DNA from: Tuberibacillus sp. Marseille-P3662
Lineage (GTDB): Bacteria; Bacillota; Bacilli; Bacillales; Sporolactobacillaceae
Reading direction: 5' to 3'
DNA length: 64,000 bases
NCBI RefSeq assembly: GCF_900178005.1
Contig: NZ_FXBS01000006.1
Coordinates: 558,001 to 622,000 of the forward strand
Shown here: piece by piece, positions 10,383-19,439 of the stretch
Position numbering within the stretch: position 1 is the stretch's first letter
Layout: each line of letters begins with the position of its first letter
The notes under the pieces: model-generated
Databases searched by the model: none
The model's input: only the letters and a program-made list of their open reading frames with translations
Told to the model about the DNA's origin: nothing
Made by a program: the position numbers and the translations under genes

Positions 10383-10482
10383 TGATAATAAAAATAAATC
10401 ATTCTATGGGTGTTGGAGAGGACCTATGTCAAACATCACGACATATCTCAGGCTAAATATTTTTATAAATAGGGTGATGGTT

Positions 10483-12102
10483 ATGGCAAGGTTCATTGAC
10501 AAGACAATTGGACAATTACTTCAAGATCGAACGCAAGTCAACGGAAATGATGAAGCTATCGTGTATCCTGACGAAGGGATCCGCTGGAATTATCAGACGT
10601 TTGCATACAAGACAAAACAATTAGCCAAAGGTTTGATGGCTCTTGGTATTCAAAAAGGAGAACATATTGCTGTCTGGGCAAACAATGTTCCCGAATGGAT
10701 ATTACTTCAGTTTGCATCCGCCCGTATGGGAGCGGTGCTGGTAACCGTCAATACGAATTATCGTGAAAGCGAATTAGAATACTTGCTCAAGCAATCGGAT
10801 AGTACCCATCTTTTTCTCGTAGATGGTTTTAAAGACGTCTCTTATACTGACATTGCTCGAAATATTAAAAATAGTGGCGTCTGTCCAGAATTGCAACGGT
10901 TAGTCTATATAGGTGCTCAAAATGTGGGAGATATGACATCATTTGAACAATTATACGATATTGCTGAGGCCGTTAGTGATGATGAATTGGTCAGTCGTGA
11001 ACAATTACTGAGCCCCAATGAAGTGATTAATATGCAATATACTTCAGGAACAACAGGATTTCCAAAGGGGGTTATGCTTAGTCATCACAATATCGTTAAT
11101 AATGCTTACCAAGTAGCTATGGCGATGGGCTTGGACCATGGTGACCGTTTATGCATACCAGTACCTTTCTTTCATTGCTTTGGATGTGTGATGAGTATTG
11201 TAGCGAGTGTCGCGGTTGGAGCTGTTATGGTTCCGGTGGTATCCTTTGAACCAGAAACCGTTTTACAAACGGTTGAGAGTGAAAAATGTACCGCTTTACA
11301 AGGCGTACCGACAATGTTTATCGCAGAACTAAATCACCCGAAGTTTAATGACTATGACATCTCGACTTTAAAAAAAGGTATTATGGCCGGATCACCATGT
11401 CCAATGGAAATCATGAATAAAGTTATTGAACAAATGGGAATGACGGATGTCACGATTGCTTATGGGCAAACGGAGTCCTCCCCTGTGATAACGCAAACTA
11501 GGACAAATGATACTGTTTCTCGTAAGGTTGATACAGTTGGTCAGGTTTTGCCTTTAGTAGAAGCCAAAGTCGTTGAACCTGAAACAGGAAAGGAATTGCC
11601 TGCAGGGCATCAAGGGGAATTATGCACCCGTGGTTATCATGTGATGGCAGGCTATTATAAAAACCACGTAGCAACTAAACAGGTGATTGATGACCAAGGA
11701 TGGCTACACACCGGTGATTTGGCCACAGTGGATGTTGAAGGATATTACAAGATTACCGGCCGGCTTAAAGATATGATCATTCGTGGTGGCGAGAATTTAT
11801 ATCCACGTGAAATTGAAGAGTTTTTATATTCACATCCAGCTGTTAAAGATGTTCAAGTTGTAGGTGTACCGGATAGAAGATTCGGAGAAATTGTGGTGGC
11901 CTATGTACAGCTTATTAATGAAAACGATTGCTCGGAATATGAATTAAAGGCTTATTGCAAGGGACGTATCGCGACATATAAAATTCCTGCTCATTTCTTC
12001 TTCGTATCAAGTTATCCGATGACAGCATCAGGTAAAATTCAAAAATATAAACTACGTAAGCAAGCAATCAATGCATTGGAACAGAGTGAAAATCATCTTT
12101 GA
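10483..12102 (+). CDS. AMP-binding acyl-CoA synthetase (YngI-like)
   Basis: Adenylate-forming enzyme that activates a fatty or organic acid to its CoA thioester. The 539-residue protein has the AMP-binding core YTSGTTGFPKGVMLSHHN (about 185-202), the Y-G-Q-T-E-S-S motif, the hinge TGDLATVD...GRLKDMIIRGGENLYP and the C-terminal catalytic lysine region SGKIQKYKLR. Start is ambiguous: ATG 10483 follows GGGTGATGG, while ATG 10426 follows GGAGAGG and would add 19 residues not typical of the family. It lies downstream of the acyl-CoA dehydrogenase, so it probably feeds the same beta-oxidation-type pathway. Confidence 0.9.
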   Translation: MARFIDKTIGQLLQDRTQVNGNDEAIVYPDEGIRWNYQTFAYKTKQLAKGLMALGIQKGEHIAVWANNVPEWILLQFASARMGAVLVTVNTNYRESELEYLLKQSDSTHLFLVDGFKDVSYTDIARNIKNSGVCPELQRLVYIGAQNVGDMTSFEQLYDIAEAVSDDELVSREQLLSPNEVINMQYTSGTTGFPKGVMLSHHNIVNNAYQVAMAMGLDHGDRLCIPVPFFHCFGCVMSIVASVAVGAVMVPVVSFEPETVLQTVESEKCTALQGVPTMFIAELNHPKFNDYDISTLKKGIMAGSPCPMEIMNKVIEQMGMTDVTIAYGQTESSPVITQTRTNDTVSRKVDTVGQVLPLVEAKVVEPETGKELPAGHQGELCTRGYHVMAGYYKNHVATKQVIDDQGWLHTGDLATVDVEGYYKITGRLKDMIIRGGENLYPREIEEFLYSHPAVKDVQVVGVPDRRFGEIVVAYVQLINENDCSEYELKAYCKGRIATYKIPAHFFFVSSYPMTASGKIQKYKLRKQAINALEQSENHL

Positions 12103-12199
12103 TGAACAGTATGTTTTTCAAAATCAGAGGTAAAATAAAATTATCATGACGAAAATTTGAACAAAGAGTGACAAAACAAGTGATGAGTTGCCCCTTTTC

Positions 12200-12228
12200 T
12201 TGTATTTCGAAATACAGTAAAATATAAT
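12200..12228 (+). promoter_or_regulatory. Candidate cccA promoter with a 16-bp palindrome in the spacer
   Basis: TTGTAT (12200-12205), 17-bp spacer, TATAAT (12223-12228). A perfect palindrome TGTATTTCGAAATACA occupies 12201-12216, covering the -35 and spacer. This is where a repressor operator would be expected. The regulator cannot be named. Confidence 0.5.
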
Positions 12229-12305
12229 AAGTATTAGACTTGTCCATTTTAAATACATATACTTATTGATGGGATCTAAGGTTTTGCTAAGGAGGTAGTT
12301 CAATC

Positions 12306-12665
12306 ATGAAACGGAATCCGATTATACCATTTGCGACAATTGCTGTTCTTGGCATTGTTCTTATGATTGTTCTAGGAGCTTTTGGTATGAATGAAGTTCA
12401 AAAGAAACAAGCTGAGAATGATGAACCGAAGAAGGAACAGAAATCTAATATGGCATCGCAGCCACCGGAAAAAATTTATTCCAACAATTGTGCAAGTTGT
12501 CATGGTAATAATTTACAAGGTGCTATGGGTCCGAAATTAAAGGGAAATGATTTATCCAAAGATGCTATTCAGACTCAGATTAAAGAAGGCGGCGGCGGTA
12601 TGCCACCAGGGGTTATTAAAGGGGAAGCGGCACAAAAAGTCGCAGAATGGCTAACGAAACAATAA
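12306..12665 (+). CDS. cccA: Cytochrome c550, membrane-anchored
   Basis: Small electron carrier of the respiratory chain, exposed outside the cytoplasmic membrane. The 119-residue protein has an N-terminal transmembrane anchor (about 8-27), a charged linker and a class I cytochrome c domain: heme-binding C62-A-S-C65-H66 and axial Met99 in GGGGMPPG. Ribosome binding site AAGGAGG precedes the ATG. Gene order sigA-...-cccA-trmK-yqfO matches Bacillus. Confidence 0.93.
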   Translation: MKRNPIIPFATIAVLGIVLMIVLGAFGMNEVQKKQAENDEPKKEQKSNMASQPPEKIYSNNCASCHGNNLQGAMGPKLKGNDLSKDAIQTQIKEGGGGMPPGVIKGEAAQKVAEWLTKQ

Positions 12666-12679
12666 AAGATCGCAGGATG

Positions 12680-12709
12680 AACGATCACTGTTAACAGTGA
12701 TCGTTTTTC
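12680..12709 (+). terminator. Terminator after cccA
   Basis: Perfect 11-bp stem AACGATCACTG / CAGTGATCGTT with a TTAA loop and trailing T run. Confidence 0.88.
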
Positions 12710-12747
12710 TTCATGTAAACAAGTCAAAGCTAGGTTGGTGATGTTAT

Positions 12748-13467
12748 TTGATTCAAGCAATTGATATTTCTGAACGGTTAAAGGTGATTACGACACTTAT
12801 TCCTGATGACACCCATGTTTTGGCGGATATAGGCAGTGATCATGCCTATCTTCCATGTTATGCTTATCAGATGGGTAAAGTTAACAATGCAATCGCTGGA
12901 GAAGTGGGTTATGGGCCGTTACGATCTGCTGAACAGACGATCAAAACGTGGGAGTTGCAATCGGTTATCGAAACGAGGCAAGGTGATGGGTTGGCTGTTC
13001 TCGAATACGCTGAAGCTGATGTCGTTGTGATTGCAGGTATGGGTGGAGCATTAATCCGGGATATTCTTGCAGCTGGACATCAAATCTTAAGCCCAACCAC
13101 GACTTTGTTACTTCAGCCCAATAACTGTGAGCCTGAAGTAAGAGGCTGGTTAAATGATGAAGGGTGGGCCATTCATTCTGAACGATTGATCCAGGAAAAC
13201 GGTCATTATTATGAAATCATTTGTGCTGATCGATCGCGTCAACCCGGAAGTCTAAGTCGCAAGGAGCTACTATTTGGGCCAATATTGCTACATAATCCTA
13301 GTGATCCAGCGTTTAGGGCCAAATGGAGTCATGAATGGGATAAACGCAAGAAGATTCTATCGTCTTTATCAAAAGCTACAATGGCAGCATCGGTACAAGA
13401 AAAAAAACGTCGGTTTCAGAGAGAACAATCATACATAGAGGAGGTATTATCATGGGAAAAAACTTAA
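12748..13467 (+). CDS. trmK: tRNA (adenine(22)-N1)-methyltransferase
   Basis: SAM-dependent enzyme methylating A22 in tRNA. The 239-residue protein carries the motif I DIGSDHAYLP (about 27-36), VVIAGMGGALI (about 93-103) and the LQPN motif. Start is TTG 12748, preceded by GGTTGGTGAT. The 3' end overlaps yqfO by 16 bp; the trmK-yqfO pair is conserved in Firmicutes. Confidence 0.93.
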   Translation: MIQAIDISERLKVITTLIPDDTHVLADIGSDHAYLPCYAYQMGKVNNAIAGEVGYGPLRSAEQTIKTWELQSVIETRQGDGLAVLEYAEADVVVIAGMGGALIRDILAAGHQILSPTTTLLLQPNNCEPEVRGWLNDEGWAIHSERLIQENGHYYEIICADRSRQPGSLSRKELLFGPILLHNPSDPAFRAKWSHEWDKRKKILSSLSKATMAASVQEKKRRFQREQSYIEEVLSWEKT

Positions 13468-14579
13468 AGGGCCAGACACTGATTCAAGCCTTTGAATCAT
13501 GGGCGCCTAAATCGCTCGCATTTAATGATGATCGAAATCGCATCGGATTACAAATCGGAACATTAGACAAACCCATCAACAAAGTCATGGTTACATTGGA
13601 TGTGCTAAGCACAACGGTCGATGAGGCGATCGAGCAAGGCGTCGATTTGATTATTGCCCACCATGCTGTAATATTCAAGCCGCTGAAGGATATGCGTACA
13701 GACCGCGGGCAAAGCCAAATTGTAGCGAAGTGTGTCCAACATAACATTGCTGTCTATATTGCGCATACGAATTTGGATATTGCTCAAGGTGGCATCAATG
13801 ATATGTTAGCCGAGTGTCTAGGCGTACATCATACAGAGATTTTAGTTCCGACCCAATCAGAGCAGCTCTATAAACTTGCTGTCTATGTTCCTGACTCCCA
13901 TGCGGATCAGCTTCGCTCGTCGCTAGGTGCAGCAGGTGCCGGTTATATCGGTCACTACAGTCATTGTACCTATAACATACAAGGGGTTGGAACTTTTATG
14001 CCTGAGGATGGAACGAATCCTTATATTGGGCAGAGCGGGACGCTTGAAAAAGTTAATGAAGTCAAGGTTGAGACAGTCGTCCCAGAAAGTGATGTTAAAC
14101 GAGTTGTTGCTAAGATGTTAAAAGCTCATCCTTATGAAGAGCCAGCCTATGATGTTTATTTGCTGAAAAGCGAAGGCAAGGCCTTTGGGTTAGGGCGAAT
14201 GGGAACACTGCCATCACCCCTGTCATTGCAGGCGTTGGCCGAAGACGTCAAAATGAAACTGGGACTTGATGGTGTTCGAGTCGTTGGCCATTTAGATGAT
14301 AATATAAAATCCGTTGCCATCCTTGGTGGCGATGGCACAAGCTTTATGAAGACGGCAGCTTTTAAGGGGGCTGATGTTCTCATTACCGGCGATATCGACT
14401 ATCACACAGGACACGACGCAATTCTAGAGGGGCTAAATATTATTGATGCCGGGCATTATATTGAAAAAGTGATGATTGCCGGTGTTGCTGAATTTCTCGA
14501 TACATTTATTAAGAACCAAGGTTACGATGCTGAAGTGGTGAAAACGAATGTTGATACCAACCCATTTCAGTTTATTTAA
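13452..14579 (+). CDS. yqfO: Nif3-like dinuclear metal-centre protein (YqfO)
   Basis: Member of the Nif3/GTP cyclohydrolase I type 2-like family, which forms hexameric toroids with a two-metal site; the cellular function is unsettled. The 375-residue length corresponds to the long form with an inserted PII-like domain (about 130-235). The metal-binding IAHHAVIFKPLK sequence (His70, His71) and the C-terminal DIDYHTGHDA and DAGHYIEK motifs are present. Overlaps trmK. Confidence 0.9.
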   Translation: MGKNLKGQTLIQAFESWAPKSLAFNDDRNRIGLQIGTLDKPINKVMVTLDVLSTTVDEAIEQGVDLIIAHHAVIFKPLKDMRTDRGQSQIVAKCVQHNIAVYIAHTNLDIAQGGINDMLAECLGVHHTEILVPTQSEQLYKLAVYVPDSHADQLRSSLGAAGAGYIGHYSHCTYNIQGVGTFMPEDGTNPYIGQSGTLEKVNEVKVETVVPESDVKRVVAKMLKAHPYEEPAYDVYLLKSEGKAFGLGRMGTLPSPLSLQALAEDVKMKLGLDGVRVVGHLDDNIKSVAILGGDGTSFMKTAAFKGADVLITGDIDYHTGHDAILEGLNIIDAGHYIEKVMIAGVAEFLDTFIKNQGYDAEVVKTNVDTNPFQFI

Positions 14580-14617
14580 ATGGCTTTTTTTCGTTGGGGT
14601 CTCACTTTGGTCATGTA

Positions 14618-14646
14618 CCGCAGGAGTCTAAGTGTATTTGGGCGGC
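14618..14646. repeat. Fragment of the MITE-like repeat
   Basis: Similar to one arm of the element at 51816-51960 and 55724-55926: the CCGCAGGAGTCTA core followed by GTGTATTtGGGC. The rest of the element is absent, so this is a decayed remnant in the yqfO-ispH gap. Confidence 0.55.
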
Positions 14647-14696
14647 TAACAGCATCTAACAGTTTTTTATAAAAAGCAAATTAATACAGAAGTAGA

Positions 14697-14731
14697 GAAA
14701 CACGGAACCTAGCTTTGAGGTTCCGTGTTTC
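14697..14731. terminator. Bidirectional terminator between yqfO and ispH
   Basis: Stem GAAACACGGAACC / GGTTCCGTGTTTC. The ispH stop codon lies inside the stem. T-rich sequence on both sides suggests it serves both converging genes. Confidence 0.8.
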
Positions 14732-15695
14732 TTCTTGGTCGTGCTTTATTTTTCTTTAATTTAACCTTTGGAAGAATGTTCTTACCGCGTGTTACGGTCT
14801 GTTTTTTCTCCCAAGTGTCTGGATCGTTAGGGTCAAATTGGTCGATAAATAGAACGACTTCTTTGGTGAGTTGTGTTGGTGTGGAAGCACCAGCAGTAAC
14901 GGCTACTTTTTGACAATCTTTCAGCCAATCGATATTGAGCTCTGATAAGTCAGCGATTCGATGCGCAGGTGTGCCAGCGACTTCTTGGGACACCTGCGCC
15001 AAACGATTAGAATTGTTACTGCGCGGGTCGCCGACAACAACAAGCAAATCGGCGTCTTGGGCCTGTTCAGCAACGGCTTCTTGCCGTGTTTGGGTTGCCA
15101 AGCAAATTTCATTATGAATCGTTGCCTGTGGATATTTTTCTTGAATATGATTCATAATCTCACGGACATCCCACTGACTCATAGTCGTTTGGTTTGTGAT
15201 AATAATCCGGTCATTTTGGATATTTAATTGATCAACATCATCATGCGTTTCGACAAGATGGACGATATCCGGTGCAACGCCCATTGCACCTTCGGGTTCA
15301 GGATGGCCTTTTTTACCAATATAAATGACTTCATAACCTTCTTGCCTTTTATCCCTTATTAAGTCATGGGTCTTGGTAACGTCAGGACAGGTGGCATCAA
15401 TGGTTGTTAAACCTTTATCATCAGCCATTTGACGGACTTCGGGCGAAACACCATGAGCTGTGAAAATCACTGTACCTTGGTTAATCTCTTGCAAGAGATC
15501 AAGCCTTTTTTTTCCGTCTAGTGTGATAATATCTTCTTCCTCAAAAGCTTCAGTCACATGATTGTTATGAACAATCATGCCTAAAATATATATCGGACGC
15601 GGTAATTCAGGGTTCATGGCCGCTTTTCGAGCGATGACCATAGCATCAACAACCCCGTAACAATAGCCACGTGGAGATATTTTTGTGACTTCCAT
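14709..15695 (-). CDS. ispH: 4-hydroxy-3-methylbut-2-enyl diphosphate reductase
   Basis: Last enzyme of the MEP isoprenoid pathway, reducing HMBPP to IPP and DMAPP with a [4Fe-4S] cluster. The 328-residue protein has the three cluster cysteines in conserved contexts: Cys12 (GYCYGV), Cys103 ([11 protein letters not shown]) and Cys198 ([11 protein letters not shown]). Length agrees with Bacillus IspH, including the lysine/arginine-rich tail. ispG, the preceding pathway step, is 5 kb downstream at 20067. Confidence 0.96.
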   Translation of the reverse strand: MEVTKISPRGYCYGVVDAMVIARKAAMNPELPRPIYILGMIVHNNHVTEAFEEEDIITLDGKKRLDLLQEINQGTVIFTAHGVSPEVRQMADDKGLTTIDATCPDVTKTHDLIRDKRQEGYEVIYIGKKGHPEPEGAMGVAPDIVHLVETHDDVDQLNIQNDRIIITNQTTMSQWDVREIMNHIQEKYPQATIHNEICLATQTRQEAVAEQAQDADLLVVVGDPRSNNSNRLAQVSQEVAGTPAHRIADLSELNIDWLKDCQKVAVTAGASTPTQLTKEVVLFIDQFDPNDPDTWEKKQTVTRGKNILPKVKLKKNKARPRRNTEPQS

Positions 15696-15783
15696 AAAAG
15701 TCTATGCCTCCTTGTACACAAGGACTTTTTCTTTTCTCATTATACAAGAGGCATAGCAATTAAACAATGAATGAAACATGAAA

Positions 15784-16338
15784 TTAAATATATAATTTGG
15801 GAACGGATGGTTTCACTTTAATTTCGTCGGACTCCTCGATGTTTTTTTGACGGCGTTTTCGGTTGGATGATGGTGCTTTTGGTTGTTTATTGATATTTTT
15901 TTGCTCCTGGTTTGTGGCATCTTGATGAGCATCATGGTGCGCTGATGATGCATCATGATGCTGATGATCGTCTTTTGTTTCCCTTTCTTCAGTGCTAGTA
16001 TCTTCACCAGAATTGGCTTGAATGTCTCTAAACGCTTTAGCCATCTTAAGCATCTGCGGTACATTTTTAACCATGGGACCGTATTTTTGAACCATTGGGC
16101 CATATTTTTGTATCATAGGTATGACGGTTTGCGCTGTTTTGATAGCTTTTTGCGCATTTTGCAATAATCCACCGCCACCTGTTCCACTGACTAGACCCGA
16201 TAACTGGCTAGCGTTTTGTAAGCCTTGACCCATTGACCCCGGATTCATAGTTGGCCCGGGAAATCCACCACCTGGTCCAAAAGGGGGTTGACCAAAGCCC
16301 GATGTCGGCATTTGACTACTTTGTTTAAATGGAAACAT
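15784..16338 (-). CDS. yqfQ: YqfQ/VrrA family protein
   Basis: The 184-residue protein has a Gly/Pro/Phe-rich N-terminus, an amphipathic middle with a short near-repeat (IQKYGPMVQKYGPMVKN), and a His/Asp/Gln-rich low-complexity C-terminus ending in basic residues. This layout and the location next to ispH fit YqfQ (VrrA in the B. cereus group), a protein linked to spores in Bacillus. Biochemical role unknown. RBS AAAGGAGGCGCG precedes the ATG. Confidence 0.72.
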   Translation of the reverse strand: MFPFKQSSQMPTSGFGQPPFGPGGGFPGPTMNPGSMGQGLQNASQLSGLVSGTGGGGLLQNAQKAIKTAQTVIPMIQKYGPMVQKYGPMVKNVPQMLKMAKAFRDIQANSGEDTSTEERETKDDHQHHDASSAHHDAHQDATNQEQKNINKQPKAPSSNRKRRQKNIEESDEIKVKPSVPKLYI

Positions 16339-16473
16339 GGCGCGCCTCCTTTCTAGTCAAACCATGCTGATATATTTTATGCACGTCAAACGAAACAGTG
16401 TTTGTTGGACAAGTTATTCCCTTCTAGGGAAAAGAGTATGTTAAAATTATTATATTAGAAGGAGGATGATCGG

Positions 16474-17367
16474 ATGGCTAAAATAGGTTCACATGTATCC
16501 ATGAAGGGTGACAAGATGTTACTCGGGGCAAGCGAAGAAGCCCTGTCGTATGGGGCGAATACGTTCATGATTTATACGGGTGCCCCGCAGAATACAAAAC
16601 GTAAAGCAATTGATAAACTAAATATTGAGGCAGGTAAAGACCATATGGAGACACACGGCATGGAAGATATTGTTGTGCACGCTCCTTATATTATAAATAT
16701 CGCTAATACACAAAAACCGGAAACCTTTCAAATTGGTGTTGAATTTTTGCGTAAAGAAATTGACCGAACGGAAGCATTGGGAGCGAAACAAATTGTGTTA
16801 CATCCAGGATCGCATGTGGGAGCCGGGGTTGATGCAGGTATCACGAAAATTATTGAAGGCCTTAATGAAGTGCTAACACCTGATGATAACGTTCAGATTG
16901 CTTTAGAAACGATGGCTGGTAAGGGATCTGAGTGTGGTTTTGAATTTGAACACCTTGCTCAAATTATGGATGGTGTCACTCATAATGAACACCTATCCGT
17001 TTGTTTTGATACATGTCACACTCATGATGCCGGGTATGATGTCGTTAATGATTTTGATGGCGTTCTTGAGACTTTTGATAGTATTATTGGATTGGACAAG
17101 CTTAAGGTCATTCATATTAATGACAGTAAAAATCCTCAAGGTGCGCGAAAAGACCGGCATGCGAATATTGGTACTGGCTATATCGGGTTTGACGCTATTA
17201 ATAAAGTGGTTCATCATGATCAGCTTTCACACTTGCCGAAGATTTTGGAAACCCCTTATGTTGGTGAAGACAAAAAGAATAAAAAACCACCGTATGCTTT
17301 TGAAATTCAAATGTTGCGTGAACAATCATTTAATGATGATTTAATTGAAGATATTATCAATCAGTAA
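16474..17367 (+). CDS. nfo: Deoxyribonuclease IV (endonuclease IV)
   Basis: Zinc-dependent AP endonuclease of base-excision repair, active in spores and vegetative cells of Bacillus. The 297-residue TIM-barrel protein shows the three AP endonuclease family 2 signatures, including [25 protein letters not shown] and [23 protein letters not shown], which supply the trinuclear zinc ligands. RBS AGAAGGAGGATG. Confidence 0.95.
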   Translation: MAKIGSHVSMKGDKMLLGASEEALSYGANTFMIYTGAPQNTKRKAIDKLNIEAGKDHMETHGMEDIVVHAPYIINIANTQKPETFQIGVEFLRKEIDRTEALGAKQIVLHPGSHVGAGVDAGITKIIEGLNEVLTPDDNVQIALETMAGKGSECGFEFEHLAQIMDGVTHNEHLSVCFDTCHTHDAGYDVVNDFDGVLETFDSIIGLDKLKVIHINDSKNPQGARKDRHANIGTGYIGFDAINKVVHHDQLSHLPKILETPYVGEDKKNKKPPYAFEIQMLREQSFNDDLIEDIINQ

Positions 17368-17393
17368 GACGAGGGGGTGTCCCTCGTCTTTTT
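17366..17393. terminator. Terminator after nfo
   Basis: Stem AAGACGAGGG / CCCTCGTCTT with GGTGT loop, followed by TTTTT. It probably also ends yqfT from the other side. Confidence 0.8.
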
Positions 17394-17397
17394 AACA

Positions 17398-17649
17398 TTA
17401 TAAAAGCCGATCCAGTAATCCTTTAATGTCACGGGCTAAATCTGGATGTGTAGCTGCGAGCTGTTTTAGGGCTGTTTGCCTTTGGCTTTTATTAAAGATA
17501 TCCACGTCCTGTTGTTGTAAAATACCTAACACCTTTTCAGCCTCATCCTGTTTGATTTTGAATCCATACTGTTTAGCTAGTTTCACTAATCCGCTTGGTG
17601 TTAGTTGGTTGATCTTCTGGTTCAACATCTGACGAAACATTGAATTCAT
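17398..17649 (-). CDS. yqfT: YqfT family protein (DUF2624)
   Basis: An 83-residue helical protein without membrane segments, matching the small DUF2624 (YqfT) proteins encoded beside nfo in Bacillus. RBS GAGAGGTGTGA lies before the ATG at 17649. No enzymatic motif is visible; function unknown. Confidence 0.75.
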   Translation of the reverse strand: MNSMFRQMLNQKINQLTPSGLVKLAKQYGFKIKQDEAEKVLGILQQQDVDIFNKSQRQTALKQLAATHPDLARDIKGLLDRLL

Positions 17650-17860
17650 TGATTCACACCTCTCATCATCTACTCTTAGTCAACATATGACGTTACCAAG
17701 ATGATTGTGAGGTATTCTTTATGAAAGAATTTATGACAATATTCGACAATTGAAAACGAAGCCTGTCTAAGAATATTTAGTTATAGAACCTATATAAATT
17801 ATTAAGATTTTAGTATAATAAACATAGAATGAGTTTCAAAAGTCAAGGGAGGGGTTTGCC

Positions 17861-18883
17861 ATTTTTGATCCGTCGACAACCTCAGCAGATGACTTCGCCA
17901 AAACTGATGATCTGACTTTTGATATACGGTTGACATTATCTTTGGACGGTAAAATTTTGACATACAATCAAAACGCCCGTCAATATGTTATGGGCAACGG
18001 TGATTTATTTTTTGATCATTTTCCCCCTGATTCTCAGAACCAAGTGTTGACATTTTTAAATAAAATTTCCCAATCTCATCAGCTCATTGAAGACTGGCTA
18101 TGTCAAAAATGTGATGATCATCTTGATTTCATTCATTATCGAGGGAAATTCATTAACGGTAATATTCAATTAGTGGGTCAACAGCAGAACTGGGGAGAAA
18201 GAATTGACGGAATCTTGAAACACAAACAGCAAATGGAATCGGTTTCTTATTTGTCTGCCGGATTTGCTCATGAATTACGGAATCCACTATCTGTAATTAA
18301 AGGGTTTATTCAATTGTCAGCGTTGACGGGAGATATCGATAAATATTATCAGACGATCACCTCAGAGATCGACAGAATGAATGGCATTATTGATGACTTC
18401 TTATCACTGTCCCGAAAGTCTCCTAAAAAAGCGGAATATCAGCCGCATGAATTGTTTGAATCATTGGTATCACTGATTCGTGCTGAATGTTTGCTGCAGA
18501 GTATTGAATTGGACTGCCGTTTTGAGCCTTCAAATCGTCAATTAAGTTTAAATAAATCGATGATAAAACAAATCATTTTAAACTTATTGCGAAATTCGAT
18601 TGAGGCATTCGAAGAAAATCAAAAAAAGCGACATTTTTACATATATGGAACGGTGGATGCTTCGGGTTACAAAATTGAAGTAAGTGATAATGGCCCCGGG
18701 ATGAAACAAGAAGTGATTGATCAATTAGGCAAGCCTTTTTTTACGACGAAAGAGAGCGGGACAGGGATTGGCATTCCTTTATGCAAAAAGATTGTTTTGG
18801 ATCATGGTGGACAATTTCATATTGACAGCACATTGGGACAAGGGACAACAGTGACTTTATTTTTTCCATTTTCTAAAGGTTGA
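17861..18883 (+). CDS. PAS-type sensor histidine kinase, probable ATT start
   Basis: Orphan cytoplasmic kinase with no response regulator next to it. An N-terminal PAS-like region (about 20-95) is followed by a HisKA domain with the phospho-acceptor His137 in FAHELRNPLSVIKGF, and a HATPase domain with N box LNLLRNSIEAF, G1 DNGPGM, F box PFFTTKESGTG and a G2 box. The organisation resembles sporulation phosphorelay kinases (KinA/KinC type). The only canonical in-frame start, TTG 17930, has no ribosome binding site; the frame is open back to ATT 17861, which sits seven bases after AAGGGAGGGG. The 340-residue form from ATT is therefore preferred. Confidence 0.75.
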   Translation: MFDPSTTSADDFAKTDDLTFDIRLTLSLDGKILTYNQNARQYVMGNGDLFFDHFPPDSQNQVLTFLNKISQSHQLIEDWLCQKCDDHLDFIHYRGKFINGNIQLVGQQQNWGERIDGILKHKQQMESVSYLSAGFAHELRNPLSVIKGFIQLSALTGDIDKYYQTITSEIDRMNGIIDDFLSLSRKSPKKAEYQPHELFESLVSLIRAECLLQSIELDCRFEPSNRQLSLNKSMIKQIILNLLRNSIEAFEENQKKRHFYIYGTVDASGYKIEVSDNGPGMKQEVIDQLGKPFFTTKESGTGIGIPLCKKIVLDHGGQFHIDSTLGQGTTVTLFFPFSKG

Positions 18884-18964
18884 TTCTGATTTTTTAGCTA
18901 GGATAATCATCTGGTCATGTACACATACTATTGGTGATCCTATATTGGAAAGTGAGGGATCACG

Positions 18965-19357
18965 ATGGCAGATGAGCATGAGGAACGACGTAAAGACGAG
19001 AAAAAGGATCCGTCGTTACACGAAGAAGACAAAGTGATGGACGGCACTCGGACAACGGATGGTGAGGAAAAGTACCTGGAAGAGACAGCGGCTGAACCAG
19101 CCGGTGATGAGCGATTGATGAATCATAAGGCAGTTGGTCCAACAAACATGGATCAAGCTGAAGGGACAGGTATGGGTTGGCTAGCTTTAGCCCTATCCAT
19201 TGTTGCGCTGTTTTTCCTCCCCGTTATAATGGGTGCAGCCGGGATCATTATTGGCTTTATCGCTAGAAGACAAGGTGCAGGTGCTCTTGGCGGTTGGGCG
19301 ATTGGTATTGGAGCGGCCGCCATTTTAATTACTCTTTTTGCTGCACCACTTTTATAG
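18965..19357 (+). CDS. yqfX: YqfX-like membrane protein
   Basis: The 130-residue protein has a long, highly charged hydrophilic N-terminus (about 1-65) and two closely spaced transmembrane helices separated by the basic turn ARRQGAGALGG, typical of DUF4190/YqfX-like proteins. RBS GTGAGGGATCACG. Function unknown; the position upstream of ispG matches yqfX of B. subtilis. Confidence 0.72.
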   Translation: MADEHEERRKDEKKDPSLHEEDKVMDGTRTTDGEEKYLEETAAEPAGDERLMNHKAVGPTNMDQAEGTGMGWLALALSIVALFFLPVIMGAAGIIIGFIARRQGAGALGGWAIGIGAAAILITLFAAPLL

Positions 19358-19366
19358 AAAAATCTA

Positions 19367-19404
19367 AGGGGTATTCCATGAAAATGGGGATACCCCTGTT
19401 TTTT
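19367..19404 (+). terminator. Terminator after yqfX
   Basis: Stem AGGGGTATtCCAT / ATGGgGATACCCCT followed by six T. Confidence 0.85.
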
Positions 19405-19439
19405 GTTTCATATACTTATTCGGGAGGGGATGCTGATAT

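Noticed and set aside
15800-16330. Coding frames opposite or parallel to yqfQ in other frames
   Set aside because: They arise from low-complexity sequence, lack ribosome binding sites and yield unlikely proteins.
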